A stretch of DNA of 17,515 bases from Bacteroidales bacterium UBA1733 (GTDB lineage: Bacteria; Bacteroidota; Bacteroidia; Bacteroidales; UBA3663), in the NCBI GenBank assembly GCA_002315795.1, contig DCIF01000096.1, positions 105,365 to 122,879 on the forward strand. Direction: 5' to 3'. The translations under genes were made by a program, and so were the position numbers. Of this stretch, positions 1 to 6,799 are shown piece after piece. The first letter of the stretch is position 1; each line of letters starts with the position of its first letter. The notes under the pieces are model-generated. The model was not told where the DNA came from and ran no database searches. It saw only the letters and a list, made by a program, of their open reading frames with translations.

Positions 1-800
1 TCACGCATACGGAAGATGAACTGACGAGCCACGATCTCATTACGGAAAGCCTTACCGATCTGAGCGATACCAAATGGAATCTTCATGCGGCCGGTCTTCT
101 GTACGTTGAGGTAGTTGACGAAGATACCCTGGGCAGTCTCAGGACGGAGATAGATAGTTGATGCGCCTTCAGCAGCTGCACCCATCTCAGTCTTGAACAT
201 GAGGTTGAACTGGCGTACGTCAGTCCAGTTGCGAGTGCCTGAAATAGGACATACGATCTCCTCATCGATGATGATCTGCTTCATGCCTTCGAGGTCGATA
301 CCGCCTTCAGCGTTCATAACCTCCTGATAACGCTTTTCAAGAGCATCGCGCTTAGCCTTGTTCTCTAGCACATGCTCGGAAGTGGCACGATACTGCTCCT
401 CGTTGAAGTTCTCCTTGAAACGCTTGCGAGCCTTCTCCACTTCCTTCTCAATCTTGTCCTCATACTTTGCAATCTGCTCCTCGATGAGCACATCAGCACG
501 ATAGCGCTTCTTTGAGTCGCGGTTGTCAATCAGTGGGTCGTTGAATGCGTCAACGTGACCTGAAGCCTTCCAGATCGTAGGGTGCATGAAGATAGCAGAA
601 TCCAAACCTACAATATTCTCGTGAAGGAGGACCATATACTGCCACCAGTACTGCTTGATGTTGTTCTTGAGTTCAACACCGTTCTGTCCGTAATCATATA
701 CGGCTCCAAGTCCGTCATAAATCTCTGAAGATGGGAATACAAAACCGTACTCCTTGCAGTGGCTTACCACTTTCTTAAAAATGTCTTCTTGCTGTGCCAT
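1..800 (-). CDS. glyS: Glycine--tRNA ligase (class II, single-chain), 3' end outside the window
   Basis: This is the N-terminal 266 residues of glycyl-tRNA synthetase, which charges tRNA-Gly with glycine in the cytoplasm. The start ATG is the complement of 798-800 and gives MAQQEDIFKKVVSHCKEYGF. Recognisable family blocks follow: a GLGAVYDYGQNGVELKNN stretch, then WKASGHVDAFNDPLIDN, then a charged helical insertion, then the class II core with the PETAQGIFVNY and IGKAFRNEI motifs, ending at FIFRMR where the window begins. These fit the homodimeric (eukaryote/Thermus-like) enzyme that Bacteroidetes use, not the alpha2beta2 GlyQ/GlyS type. The stop codon is not in the window, so the fragment is truncated only by the window edge. 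It is transcribed leftward, divergently from the deacylase at 913. Identification is near certain. Confidence 0.96.
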   Translation of the reverse strand, partial: MAQQEDIFKKVVSHCKEYGFVFPSSEIYDGLGAVYDYGQNGVELKNNIKQYWWQYMVLLHENIVGLDSAIFMHPTIWKASGHVDAFNDPLIDNRDSKKRYRADVLIEEQIAKYEDKIEKEVEKARKRFKENFNEEQYRATSEHVLENKAKRDALEKRYQEVMNAEGGIDLEGMKQIIIDEEIVCPISGTRNWTDVRQFNLMFKTEMGAAAEGASTIYLRPETAQGIFVNYLNVQKTGRMKIPFGIAQIGKAFRNEIVARQFIFRMR

Positions 801-845
801 TATGTATATATAGTTTTTTATTATCTAATTCCACATATTTCGGTG

Positions 846-853
846 CAAAGTTA
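846..853 (-). promoter_or_regulatory. Predicted -7 element of the glyS promoter
   Basis: On the minus strand the sequence reads TAACTTTG, an exact match to the Bacteroidetes -7 consensus TAnnTTTG, 45 bases upstream of the glyS ATG. It is preceded directly by AAAAGTGG, the same eight bases that precede the -7 element of the Fur-family gene. No good -33 TTTG is visible at 19-21 bases. Confidence 0.6.
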
Positions 854-876
854 CCACTTTTCTCGCTAAAAAGCAG

Positions 877-884
877 TACCTTTG
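877..884 (+). promoter_or_regulatory. Predicted -7 element of the ArgE-like gene promoter
   Basis: TACCTTTG matches TAnnTTTG and lies 28 bases before the preferred ATG at 913. Together with the opposing glyS element at 846-853 it makes a compact divergent promoter pair. The -33 box is weak. Confidence 0.55.
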
Positions 885-912
885 CCTTTAAAATAATAAA
901 AAAGGTGTGAAA

Positions 913-1974
913 ATGACATATAATGCCAATACAAACGAGGCAGTTGAACTGCTGAAAGAGCTAATTTCCATCCCAAGCATAAGCCGTGATGAGGCAAAAG
1001 CAGCCGATGCACTTGAACATTACATTGCATCGAAAGGACTGAATTACAGTCGACATGGCAACAATATCTGGTGCCAGAGCCGAGGCTTTGATGATACAAA
1101 GCCTACCATCCTGCTCAATGCCCATATTGATACTGTTAAGCCGGTAGCTGGATGGCAGCATGATCCGTTCACTCCAACCCTCGAGGGGGAGACGCTTTAT
1201 GGATTGGGGAGCAACGATTGCGGAGGAGGCCTTATGGCCCTTCTGCAGACGTTCATACTCTTGCAGGACGAGGACAGAAACTTCAACCTCGTCTACCTTG
1301 CAAGCTGTGAGGAAGAAGTGAGTGGTAAGAATGGTATAGAGTCAGTGCTTCCGCTCCTTCCAAAGATTGATTTTGCCATAGTCGGCGAACCTACTGCCAT
1401 GCAACCTGCCATTGCGGAGAAAGGTCTTATGGTCATTGATGCTACGGCTCACGGTAAGGCTGGACATGCAGCCCGCAATGAAGGCGATAATGCCATCTAT
1501 CATGCCATCAAGGACATTCAGTGGCTCAGCGAATGGATGTTCCCAAAACAGACCGACCTTCTGGGCCCCGTGAAGAATACGGTCACCATCGTAAATGCAG
1601 GAACCCAACACAATGTCATACCAGACCAGTGTACATTCACCATAGATGTGCGCTCAAATGAGTGTTATGCAAACGAGGAGATATTCGAATTCTTCCAGCA
1701 ACACCTTACCTCCGAACTCAAGGCACGCTCATTCCGTCTGAGCAGTTCGCGAATTGATGTAGGCCATCCGTTCGTACAGCGATGCATAGCAAAAGGTATG
1801 CAGCCATTTGGTTCTCCAACACTTTCCGACCAAGCCCTCATGCGTTTCCCCTCCCTCAAACTTGGTCCTGGCAATAGTTCTCGCTCGCATACAGCCGATG
1901 AATACATAAAGATAAGTGAAATCGCTGAAGCCATCGAACTCTACACAGATTTGCTCACTGGTTTGACTTTGTAA
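913..1974 (+). CDS. argE: M20-family metallohydrolase, ArgE-like N-acyl-ornithine/citrulline deacylase
   Basis: This is a 353-residue zinc-dependent amidohydrolase of peptidase family M20. The metal-site motifs are visible: NAHIDTV (His ligand near residue 71), GSNDCGGG (bridging Asp near 102), SCEEEVSG (catalytic Glu near 133), VGEPT (ligand Glu near 159) and GNSSRSHTADE (last His near 326). A dimerisation (lid) domain lies between them. The length and the SRSHTADE ending resemble the ArgE-type enzymes of Bacteroidetes, which remove the N-acyl group late in arginine synthesis; in Bacteroides fragilis the acyl group is reported to be succinyl. A GTG at 907 is in frame, but an AAAAAGG tract directly before it would then be too close, so the ATG at 913 is preferred. 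It is monocistronic, with no other arginine gene nearby, so DapE-like or dipeptidase activity cannot be excluded. Confidence 0.85.
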   Translation: MTYNANTNEAVELLKELISIPSISRDEAKAADALEHYIASKGLNYSRHGNNIWCQSRGFDDTKPTILLNAHIDTVKPVAGWQHDPFTPTLEGETLYGLGSNDCGGGLMALLQTFILLQDEDRNFNLVYLASCEEEVSGKNGIESVLPLLPKIDFAIVGEPTAMQPAIAEKGLMVIDATAHGKAGHAARNEGDNAIYHAIKDIQWLSEWMFPKQTDLLGPVKNTVTIVNAGTQHNVIPDQCTFTIDVRSNECYANEEIFEFFQQHLTSELKARSFRLSSSRIDVGHPFVQRCIAKGMQPFGSPTLSDQALMRFPSLKLGPGNSSRSHTADEYIKISEIAEAIELYTDLLTGLTL

Positions 1975-2000
1975 AAAGCATCATTTTGAAGAAAAACAAA

Positions 2001-2035
2001 GCAGCGCTTTCTTGGTGAAGGCGCTGCATTTTCTG
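2001..2035. terminator. Bidirectional rho-independent terminator between the ArgE-like gene and purA
   Basis: GCAGCGC at 2001-2007 pairs with GCGCTGC at 2021-2027. Pairing extends inward through TTTC/GAAG with one G-T wobble, leaving a 5-base loop, for a stem of about 11 bp. Downstream on the plus strand is ATTTTCTG. Read on the minus strand the stem is followed by TTTGTTTTTC, so it can end purA transcripts as well. It sits 26 bases after the argE stop and about 80 bases after the purA stop. Confidence 0.8.
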
Positions 2036-2045
2036 TATCCAAAAT

Positions 2046-2078
2046 CTCCCTCCCTTTGGGAGGGTAGGGGTAGGCCTG
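2046..2078. repeat. GC-rich palindromic repeat element (intergenic copy)
   Basis: The core is a perfect 7-bp inverted repeat CCCTCCC-TTT-GGGAGGG at 2048-2064, followed by a second G run and TAGGCC. It has the same layout (C-rich arm, TTT, G-rich arm, second G-rich tract) as the copy inside the peptidase gene at 5099-5127, and more distantly the one at 6504-6546. It is probably a dispersed repeat of this genome. Confidence 0.65.
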
Positions 2079-2100
2079 TGGGTAGGCCTGTGGGTAGGCT
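2070..2100. repeat. 12-bp tandem repeat (GTAGGCCTGTGG, about 2.6 copies)
   Basis: Exact copies of GTAGGCCTGTGG lie at 2070-2081 and 2082-2093, followed by the partial copy GTAGGCT. A further GTAGGCT occurs a few bases downstream. The repeat abuts the GC-rich palindrome and lies just beyond the purA stop codon. No function is evident. Confidence 0.8.
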
Positions 2101-2116
2101 ATTTGTGGTAGGCTCC

Positions 2117-3379
2117 TTATCGCTCAATAGTCTGATCGCGGTCTGGGCCAACGCTCACGATAGCGATTGGTGTCTCAAGCTGCTTCTCGAGATAAGCGAT
2201 ATAGTCGCTGAACTGCTGTGGGAACTCAGCCTCGCTCTTGATCTTAGTGAGGTCAGTCTTCCAACCTGGGAGTTCATCGTAAACAGGTTCAACATCGTCA
2301 ATCTCGTATGGGAAGTAGTCAATCACGCTACCGTCCTTGAGTTTGTAAGCTGTACATGCCTTGATGGTGTCGAATCCATCGAGCACATCGCTCTTCATCA
2401 TGATGAGTTTTGTGACACCGCTTACCATGATAGCATACTTAAGAGCTACGAGGTCAATCCAGCCACAACGGCGCTCACGACCAGTCACAGCACCATACTC
2501 ATGACCGATGGCACGGATTGTGGCACCAGTCTCGTCGAAGAGTTCAGTTGGGAATGGACCTGCACCTACACGAGTGCAGTATGCCTTGATGATACCGAAC
2601 ACATCGCCGATCTTATTAGGACCTACACCGAGACCGATACAAGCACCGGCACAGATAGTGTTGGAAGAAGTGACGAATGGATATGAACCAAAGTCGATAT
2701 CAAGCATTGTGCCCTGAGCACCCTCACAAAGCACAGACTTATCCTGCTTGAGAAGGCTGTTGATCTCATGCTCTGAATCAACGATTGGGAACTGACGGAG
2801 ATACTCGATGCCTTCCATCCACTTCTTCTCTACCTCAGTGATGTCGTAGTCAGTGTAGTTAAGACTCTTGAGGATTGCCTCATGGCGAGCCTTAGCTGCA
2901 GCATACTTAACCTCGAAATTCTCGAGAATGTCACCTACGCGCAGACCATTACGACTAGTCTTGTCTGAGTAAGTAGGGCCGATACCCTTACCTGTTGTAC
3001 CAACCTTGTTCTTACCCTTAGCAGCCTCGTAGGCAGCATCGAGCAAGCGGTGAGTTGGCATGATGAGGTGAGCCTTCTTTGAAATGTGAAGACGGCTCTT
3101 GAGTTCGTGGCCAGACTTCTCAAGATCCTTAGCCTCGTCCATAAAGAGGTCTGGAGCGAGAACTACACCGTTACCGATAATGTTTACTTTGTCACCCTGG
3201 AAAATGCCCGATGGAATGGAGCGAAGTACATACTTCTGACCTTCAAACTCGAGTGTGTGTCCAGCGTTAGGACCTCCCTGGAAACGAGCAACTACATCGT
3301 AGCGTGGAGTGAGGACATCTACGACCTTTCCCTTGCCTTCGTCTCCCCACTGGAGACCTAAAAGTACATCTACTTTCAT
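2117..3379 (-). CDS. purA: Adenylosuccinate synthetase
   Basis: This enzyme condenses IMP with aspartate using GTP, the first committed step from IMP to AMP, in the cytoplasm. The 420-residue product has the family's normal length. Visible motifs are the N-terminal GTP-binding loop GLQWGDEGKGK (residues 8-18), the FQGGPNAGHT block, VGTTGKGIGPTYSDK, GAGPFPTEL and TGRERRCGWID near the C-terminus. The start at MKVDVLLGLQWGDEG is the standard PurA start. An in-frame TTG 78 bases upstream would add a 26-residue leucine/arginine-rich extension encoded by the CTCAACT minisatellite and is judged spurious. The gene lies 106 bases downstream of the Fur-family gene on the same strand, with no TAnnTTTG between them, so co-transcription is likely. 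It ends at the bidirectional terminator shared with the convergent ArgE-like gene. Confidence 0.98.
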   Translation of the reverse strand: MKVDVLLGLQWGDEGKGKVVDVLTPRYDVVARFQGGPNAGHTLEFEGQKYVLRSIPSGIFQGDKVNIIGNGVVLAPDLFMDEAKDLEKSGHELKSRLHISKKAHLIMPTHRLLDAAYEAAKGKNKVGTTGKGIGPTYSDKTSRNGLRVGDILENFEVKYAAAKARHEAILKSLNYTDYDITEVEKKWMEGIEYLRQFPIVDSEHEINSLLKQDKSVLCEGAQGTMLDIDFGSYPFVTSSNTICAGACIGLGVGPNKIGDVFGIIKAYCTRVGAGPFPTELFDETGATIRAIGHEYGAVTGRERRCGWIDLVALKYAIMVSGVTKLIMMKSDVLDGFDTIKACTAYKLKDGSVIDYFPYEIDDVEPVYDELPGWKTDLTKIKSEAEFPQQFSDYIAYLEKQLETPIAIVSVGPDRDQTIER

Positions 3380-3413
3380 GTTTGTTCTATTTATATTTAG
3401 TTTGTTTGTAAAA

Positions 3414-3480
3414 TTCAACTTCTTCCTCAACTCATTCAACTCCCTCAACTTCCTCAACTAACAACTCAACTCCCTCAACT
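3414..3480. repeat. CTCAACT minisatellite between the Fur-family gene and purA
   Basis: Seven TCAACT words occur in 67 bases, most within a 9-bp unit CCCTCAACT or TCCTCAACT. A 15-base word, TCAACTCCCTCAACT, is repeated exactly at 3436-3450 and 3466-3480. In the minus-strand transcript it is a purine-rich AGTTGAGG(G/A) tract lying in the leader of purA. There is no homopolymer that would suggest simple slippage switching. Confidence 0.85.
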
Positions 3481-3485
3481 AACCT

Positions 3486-4061
3486 TCACTTTCCGATTCC
3501 CATCTCCTCAGCAACCTTAGTCAGTTGTTCGCCAATCTTGGCTATTCTAAGTTCATCGCGTGGGATAGACTCAAGACGTTCCTTTTCCAGCTGACGTTCG
3601 ATCTTCTTCTTCTGTTTTGCAATCTTTGCTTTGCACTTGGCACACAAACCATAGATGTAAGCAGAGTTTCGCATTTTGCTGAACTTTGGAGTCGTGATTT
3701 GGTTCAGAACCTTGTCGACCGTAGAGTCCTTGAAGTCCCACATCTCTTTGCATTCAGTGCATATATAATGGTGATGGGTATCAACCTTGAATGCACGTTC
3801 GTAGAGGGTGGTGCCATGTACCTGATGACTGACTAGAATCCCGATTTCATCGAACAATTGCAGTGTTGTGTACATAGTTGCACGACTCACGGAGAAGTCC
3901 TTAGGCATCAGTTCCACATACTGTTCTGTGCTATGATGTCCCTTAGTCTTTAGTACCATCTCGAGTATGGCATACCGCTCAGGGGTCTTGCGCATCTTGT
4001 AGTGTTCAAGGTGGTGCGTCAGTATGGCTTTCGCCTCGTCTAAATCTGATAAATATGCCAT
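3486..4061 (-). CDS. Fur/PerR-family metal-dependent transcriptional repressor
   Basis: This is a 191-residue DNA-binding regulator. An N-terminal winged helix (about residues 22-85) includes RKTPERYAILEMVL and the recognition region VSRATMYTTLQLFDEIGI. A C-terminal metal/dimerisation domain has the histidine cluster DTHHHYIC (95-101) and two CxxC pairs, C101/C104 and C140/C143, the structural zinc site of Fur, PerR and Zur. Residues 145-191 form an extra lysine/glutamate-rich tail, probably helical, beyond the usual end of about 145 residues. Whether it senses iron, zinc or peroxide cannot be decided from the sequence. It has its own promoter with a palindrome in the spacer, suggesting autoregulation, and probably reads into purA. 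Confidence 0.92.
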   Translation of the reverse strand: MAYLSDLDEAKAILTHHLEHYKMRKTPERYAILEMVLKTKGHHSTEQYVELMPKDFSVSRATMYTTLQLFDEIGILVSHQVHGTTLYERAFKVDTHHHYICTECKEMWDFKDSTVDKVLNQITTPKFSKMRNSAYIYGLCAKCKAKIAKQKKKIERQLEKERLESIPRDELRIAKIGEQLTKVAEEMGIGK

Positions 4062-4080
4062 TGTTGTTCTTTAAACCGCA

Positions 4081-4112
4081 CAAATTTACCACTTTTAAGT
4101 GGTTACTACAAA
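4081..4112 (-). promoter_or_regulatory. Promoter of the Fur-family gene
   Basis: On the minus strand there is TTTG (complement of 4109-4112), a 20-base spacer and TAAATTTG (complement of 4081-4088). This matches both boxes of the Bacteroidetes housekeeping consensus TTTG-N19-21-TAnnTTTG and is the best promoter in the window. It lies 20 bases before the start codon, and its -33 box overlaps the end of the upstream gene. Confidence 0.75.
4088..4103. promoter_or_regulatory. Palindrome in the promoter spacer: candidate operator
   Basis: ACCACTT-TT-AAGTGGT is a perfect 7-2-7 inverted repeat located exactly between the -33 and -7 boxes of the Fur-family gene. Binding there would block RNA polymerase, so autoregulation is a reasonable inference. 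It does not resemble the AT-rich Fur or PerR boxes known from Proteobacteria or Bacillus. Confidence 0.45.
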
Positions 4113-4711
4113 TAATCTGCGATTTTTTTTACTTTTTTCTCGTTTTCTGTGCTCTGAGCGGCAAAACATTGCAGTGCTTTGACTGCATATCGGTTGTTTA
4201 ATGCTGCAGAAGCCTGATCAAGAAACTCCTCAGCCGACCTCTCATTCAGTTCGCTTCTTCTCAGCAGATGGCATAGAGTGAGGTATCCGCAGTTTTCGCG
4301 CTGGTCCTTGTTTCTACCGTCATTTTCCTCCCCTTCTGTTCCACCGCATTGAGCAATCCATTCGAAAGCTTTCGTACTTGCGTATGGCATGTGCTGTATG
4401 AGGTTCAGGCAGAATATCTGTGCTATCTCGTCTGTATGTATTTCTTCCACCCAGATATCACACAATTCCTCGGTGAAATCGACTTTTGGCATCAGTAACG
4501 TGGCCAGAATCTTACATTCACGCACTCGCTCATTCCATAAGGTCTGAGCCAACTCTCTGCTTGGCTCAAACTCCGATGCAATGGCGTGTATGCGGGGCAG
4601 TTCGATACCCCAGTTCACTCTGTAGTCGTCAGTTTGACGCATAGCAGCCGAAGCAACGCCATTCATGTTGGCGCGCAACTCTTTTTTAATATCAGTAAGT
4701 ATGTCAGTCAT
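4106..4711 (-). CDS. DNA alkylation repair (AlkD-like, HEAT-repeat) protein
   Basis: A 201-residue, almost entirely helical protein. The pattern of paired helices (RELAQTLWNERVRECKILAT, EELCDIWVEEIHTDEIAQIF, CLNLIQHMPYAST, and a C-terminal LLRRSELNERSAEEFL helix) resembles the AlkD/AlkC HEAT-like family, members of which excise alkylated bases. It is shorter than the Bacillus AlkD (roughly 230-240 residues) and has a hydrophilic segment at about 122-140. I cannot confirm the catalytic Trp/Asp/Arg residues without an alignment, so glycosylase activity is uncertain. Its ATG overlaps the stop of the dipeptidyl-peptidase gene by 8 bases (ATGACTGA), which implies an operon with translational coupling. 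Confidence 0.72.
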   Translation of the reverse strand: MTDILTDIKKELRANMNGVASAAMRQTDDYRVNWGIELPRIHAIASEFEPSRELAQTLWNERVRECKILATLLMPKVDFTEELCDIWVEEIHTDEIAQIFCLNLIQHMPYASTKAFEWIAQCGGTEGEENDGRNKDQRENCGYLTLCHLLRRSELNERSAEEFLDQASAALNNRYAVKALQCFAAQSTENEKKVKKIADYL

Positions 4712-6752
4712 TAATTAATGGTAAATTAGAATAGTCCTTTGAATATCTAAGCATCTGCTCTGCATACCCCTCGGTGTAATCGATAATTACATCAGTTATA
4801 TTGCCATCAGCATCTTTGATAGCCGTGTACACAGGATTGATGAAACCCTTGTAAGGAGCAAGGTCTAGCTTTTGATAGCGTTCGAGGATCTCTTTGTGGA
4901 GCTCAGGATCGATCTTGATGCCGTAAGTCTCAACCAGGTGTTGAGCAGCAGCGTAGTCGCCCGTCGACTTTATGCGTTGTATTTCCGCAAGCTGTCGGCT
5001 AAAAATGTCTCGCAACCTATTATAGTCATTAATCTTGACGTATGTCTTACCATTATTTTTGACCAATTCCATAACGGGCATGTTCGCAGTATCAACATGC
5101 TCCCCCTTTGGGGGCTGGGGGGCTGCCATAGCCATTGCCCATCGTGCAATCAAAGCCCTATTGCGCATGTGCGATTCCTCTATCTGATCGCCAGGCTTGA
5201 TGCGAACCATCTGTGTGAGCAGACCGTTCATCATCTGACCATAATAGCTTGCCTTGTATGCATCAAGGTCAGGAGTGAGTCCCAATTCAACGAGTTTTTC
5301 GTCTGCCAGATAGTATAAAGCAAACAGATCAGCACGAGCCTCCTCGATGGTGCTACCGTATGCCTTCAGAGCATCGCTGTCCACACCTTCAAGCAGTTTG
5401 CCACTACCATGTCCGAGACATTCGTGAAGGTCGGTGTGAAGATCGTCCACTATGTCCCCATACTTCTTTGTGAGTTCGATTTCATCGGCAGAATATGCGA
5501 ATTCATCGATAAAACCATTGCCCTTGGCCGCTTTATTGTATGCGTCGGTCAGGTTTCCAATAGTTACCGACTTGCTACCATGCTCAGCTCGAATCCATTC
5601 GCTGTTTGGCAGATTGATACCGATGGCTGAAGCAGGGTAGAGGTCACCTGCCAGGATGGCTGCATTGATGACCTTTGCCGACACACCCTTCACCTTATCC
5701 TTCTTGAAGGCTGGGTTGACAGGAGAGTGATCCTCAAACCACTGAGCATTGTCGCTCATTGTTTCTGTTCGCTTTGTGGCAGCGAGATCCTTGAAGTTAA
5801 CGATACTTTCCCATGAGCACTTCAAGCCCAATGGGTCGCCATAACACTCGATGAAACCGTTGGCGAAGTCCACCAAAGGTTCGGTGTTTTCGACCCATGC
5901 TATGCTGTATTCGTCGAAAGTCTTCAGGTCGCCAGTCTCGTAGTAAGAAATGAGTTTGTCGATCACTTCTTGCTGCTTCTCGTCCTCTGCAAAAGCTCGT
6001 GCCAGACGTAGATTGTCTACAATCTTAGTCAGTGCATCTCCGTACTTACCCGAAGTCGTCCATTTCTCCTCGTACACCCATTTGCCGTTGATGTCCATCC
6101 CTTTTGGGTGTCCACCCATGCGCTGATGAGAATCTATGCCCTTCAGCGTTGAGTTCATGCCGTACATCACTGGGTGACTATTATCTTCGCCTTCTTTCTG
6201 CTTGGCGTAGAATGCTTCAGCCTCTGCCTGGCTTACTCCTTGGTAGTAATTGCAAGCCGAAGTCTGAACTAAATCCACTCCTTCTGCAAGATTCACTCTC
6301 TTTGGATCTATTTCAGGATTGAAAATGACATCTGCAAGCTCTTTTGAACAATTCACGTTCTTTTCAAACCATTCACGGCTGAACCCGGGAACGAACTTCT
6401 CGCATCCATAGTGATGGTGGATGCCGTTGGAGAACCATACACGCTTGAGATAAACGATCAACTCATCCCAATTCTTTTTATCCTCTTCGCTCACATTCTC
6501 CGCATGGCTTCCCTCCCCCTCAGGGAAGGTCAGGAGAGGGGCTGCCATCTCCTCCAGCATCTTCCTGATACGTAGGTTGTACACTCCATTCTGATCAAAC
6601 AGTATGTCTCGTCCCCATAGGGCTGCTTCCTGCAGGTAATAGATAAACGTCTTTTGCTTCAAAGTGAGGTTCTCAAATCCCTCCACCTTGTATCTGAGCA
6701 TCTGCAAATCTGCAAACCGCTCATCCGTGTATTTGAATTCTTCTTGTGTCAT
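4704..6752 (-). CDS. Dipeptidyl-peptidase III (peptidase family M49)
   Basis: A 682-residue zinc exopeptidase that removes dipeptides from the N-terminus of oligopeptides. The M49 signatures are clear: HECLGH at residues 443-448 and EEARAD at 470-475, supplying the two His and the Glu zinc ligands plus the catalytic Glu. Other conserved blocks are RVWFSNGIHHHYG (104-116), the YGDPLG region (304-309) and a C-terminal YTEGYAEQMLRYSKDYS. There is no signal peptide or lipobox (start MTQEEFKYTD), so it should be cytoplasmic and act on imported peptides. Two GC-rich palindromic elements are read through in frame, giving short proline/glycine-rich inserts at about 70-87 and 543-555. It lies 47 bases downstream of the AraC-type gene and overlaps the following AlkD-like gene. 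Confidence 0.95.
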   Translation of the reverse strand: MTQEEFKYTDERFADLQMLRYKVEGFENLTLKQKTFIYYLQEAALWGRDILFDQNGVYNLRIRKMLEEMAAPLLTFPEGEGSHAENVSEEDKKNWDELIVYLKRVWFSNGIHHHYGCEKFVPGFSREWFEKNVNCSKELADVIFNPEIDPKRVNLAEGVDLVQTSACNYYQGVSQAEAEAFYAKQKEGEDNSHPVMYGMNSTLKGIDSHQRMGGHPKGMDINGKWVYEEKWTTSGKYGDALTKIVDNLRLARAFAEDEKQQEVIDKLISYYETGDLKTFDEYSIAWVENTEPLVDFANGFIECYGDPLGLKCSWESIVNFKDLAATKRTETMSDNAQWFEDHSPVNPAFKKDKVKGVSAKVINAAILAGDLYPASAIGINLPNSEWIRAEHGSKSVTIGNLTDAYNKAAKGNGFIDEFAYSADEIELTKKYGDIVDDLHTDLHECLGHGSGKLLEGVDSDALKAYGSTIEEARADLFALYYLADEKLVELGLTPDLDAYKASYYGQMMNGLLTQMVRIKPGDQIEESHMRNRALIARWAMAMAAPQPPKGEHVDTANMPVMELVKNNGKTYVKINDYNRLRDIFSRQLAEIQRIKSTGDYAAAQHLVETYGIKIDPELHKEILERYQKLDLAPYKGFINPVYTAIKDADGNITDVIIDYTEGYAEQMLRYSKDYSNLPLIND
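5099..5127. repeat. GC-rich palindromic element inside the M49 peptidase coding sequence (copy A)
   Basis: CCCCC-TTT-GGGGG (5102-5114) is followed by CT and a run of six G, then CTGCC. On the coding strand it starts ATGGCAGCCCC and ends GGGGGAGCATG, encoding AAPQPPKGEH without disturbing the frame. Layout and flanks match copy B at 6504-6546 and the intergenic copy at 2046-2078. Confidence 0.65.
6504..6546. repeat. GC-rich palindromic element inside the M49 peptidase coding sequence (copy B)
   Basis: The inverted repeat TTCCCT...AGGGAA (6509-6514 and 6522-6527) surrounds CCCCCTC and is followed by a GGAGAGGGG tract and CTGCC. On the coding strand it begins ATGGCAGCCCC and ends in AAGCCATG, reading AAPLLTFPEGEGSH in the same phase as copy A. 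It is longer and more diverged than copy A. Confidence 0.6.
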
Positions 6753-6777
6753 ATTGTTGTTTGTTTTTATCAGTTCA

Positions 6778-6797
6778 GAAAATCATCCGTGATTTTC
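6778..6797. repeat. Perfect hairpin between the AraC-type gene and the M49 peptidase gene
   Basis: GAAAATCA-TCCG-TGATTTTC is a perfect 8-4-8 inverted repeat starting 3 bases after the AraC-type stop codon. On the minus strand it is followed by TGAACTGATAAAAAC, not a U tract, so it is a poor classical terminator. It could be a processing or attenuation site between the two genes, or an operator. Confidence 0.6.
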
Positions 6798-6799
6798 GC

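Noticed and set aside
907..912. GTG start for the ArgE-like gene
   Set aside because: The GTG lies immediately after the AAAAAGG tract; the ATG six bases later has better spacing and the extra residues (MK) are not supported by anything.
2012..2686. Plus-strand open frame (224 codons) opposite purA
   Set aside because: It begins in the terminator and repeat region and runs antisense to the conserved purA reading frame; its composition is low-complexity and it has no recognisable motif.
3380..3457. N-terminal extension of PurA from a TTG start
   Set aside because: The extra 26 residues are the translated CTCAACT minisatellite, while the conserved PurA start MKVDVLLGLQWGDEG is intact.
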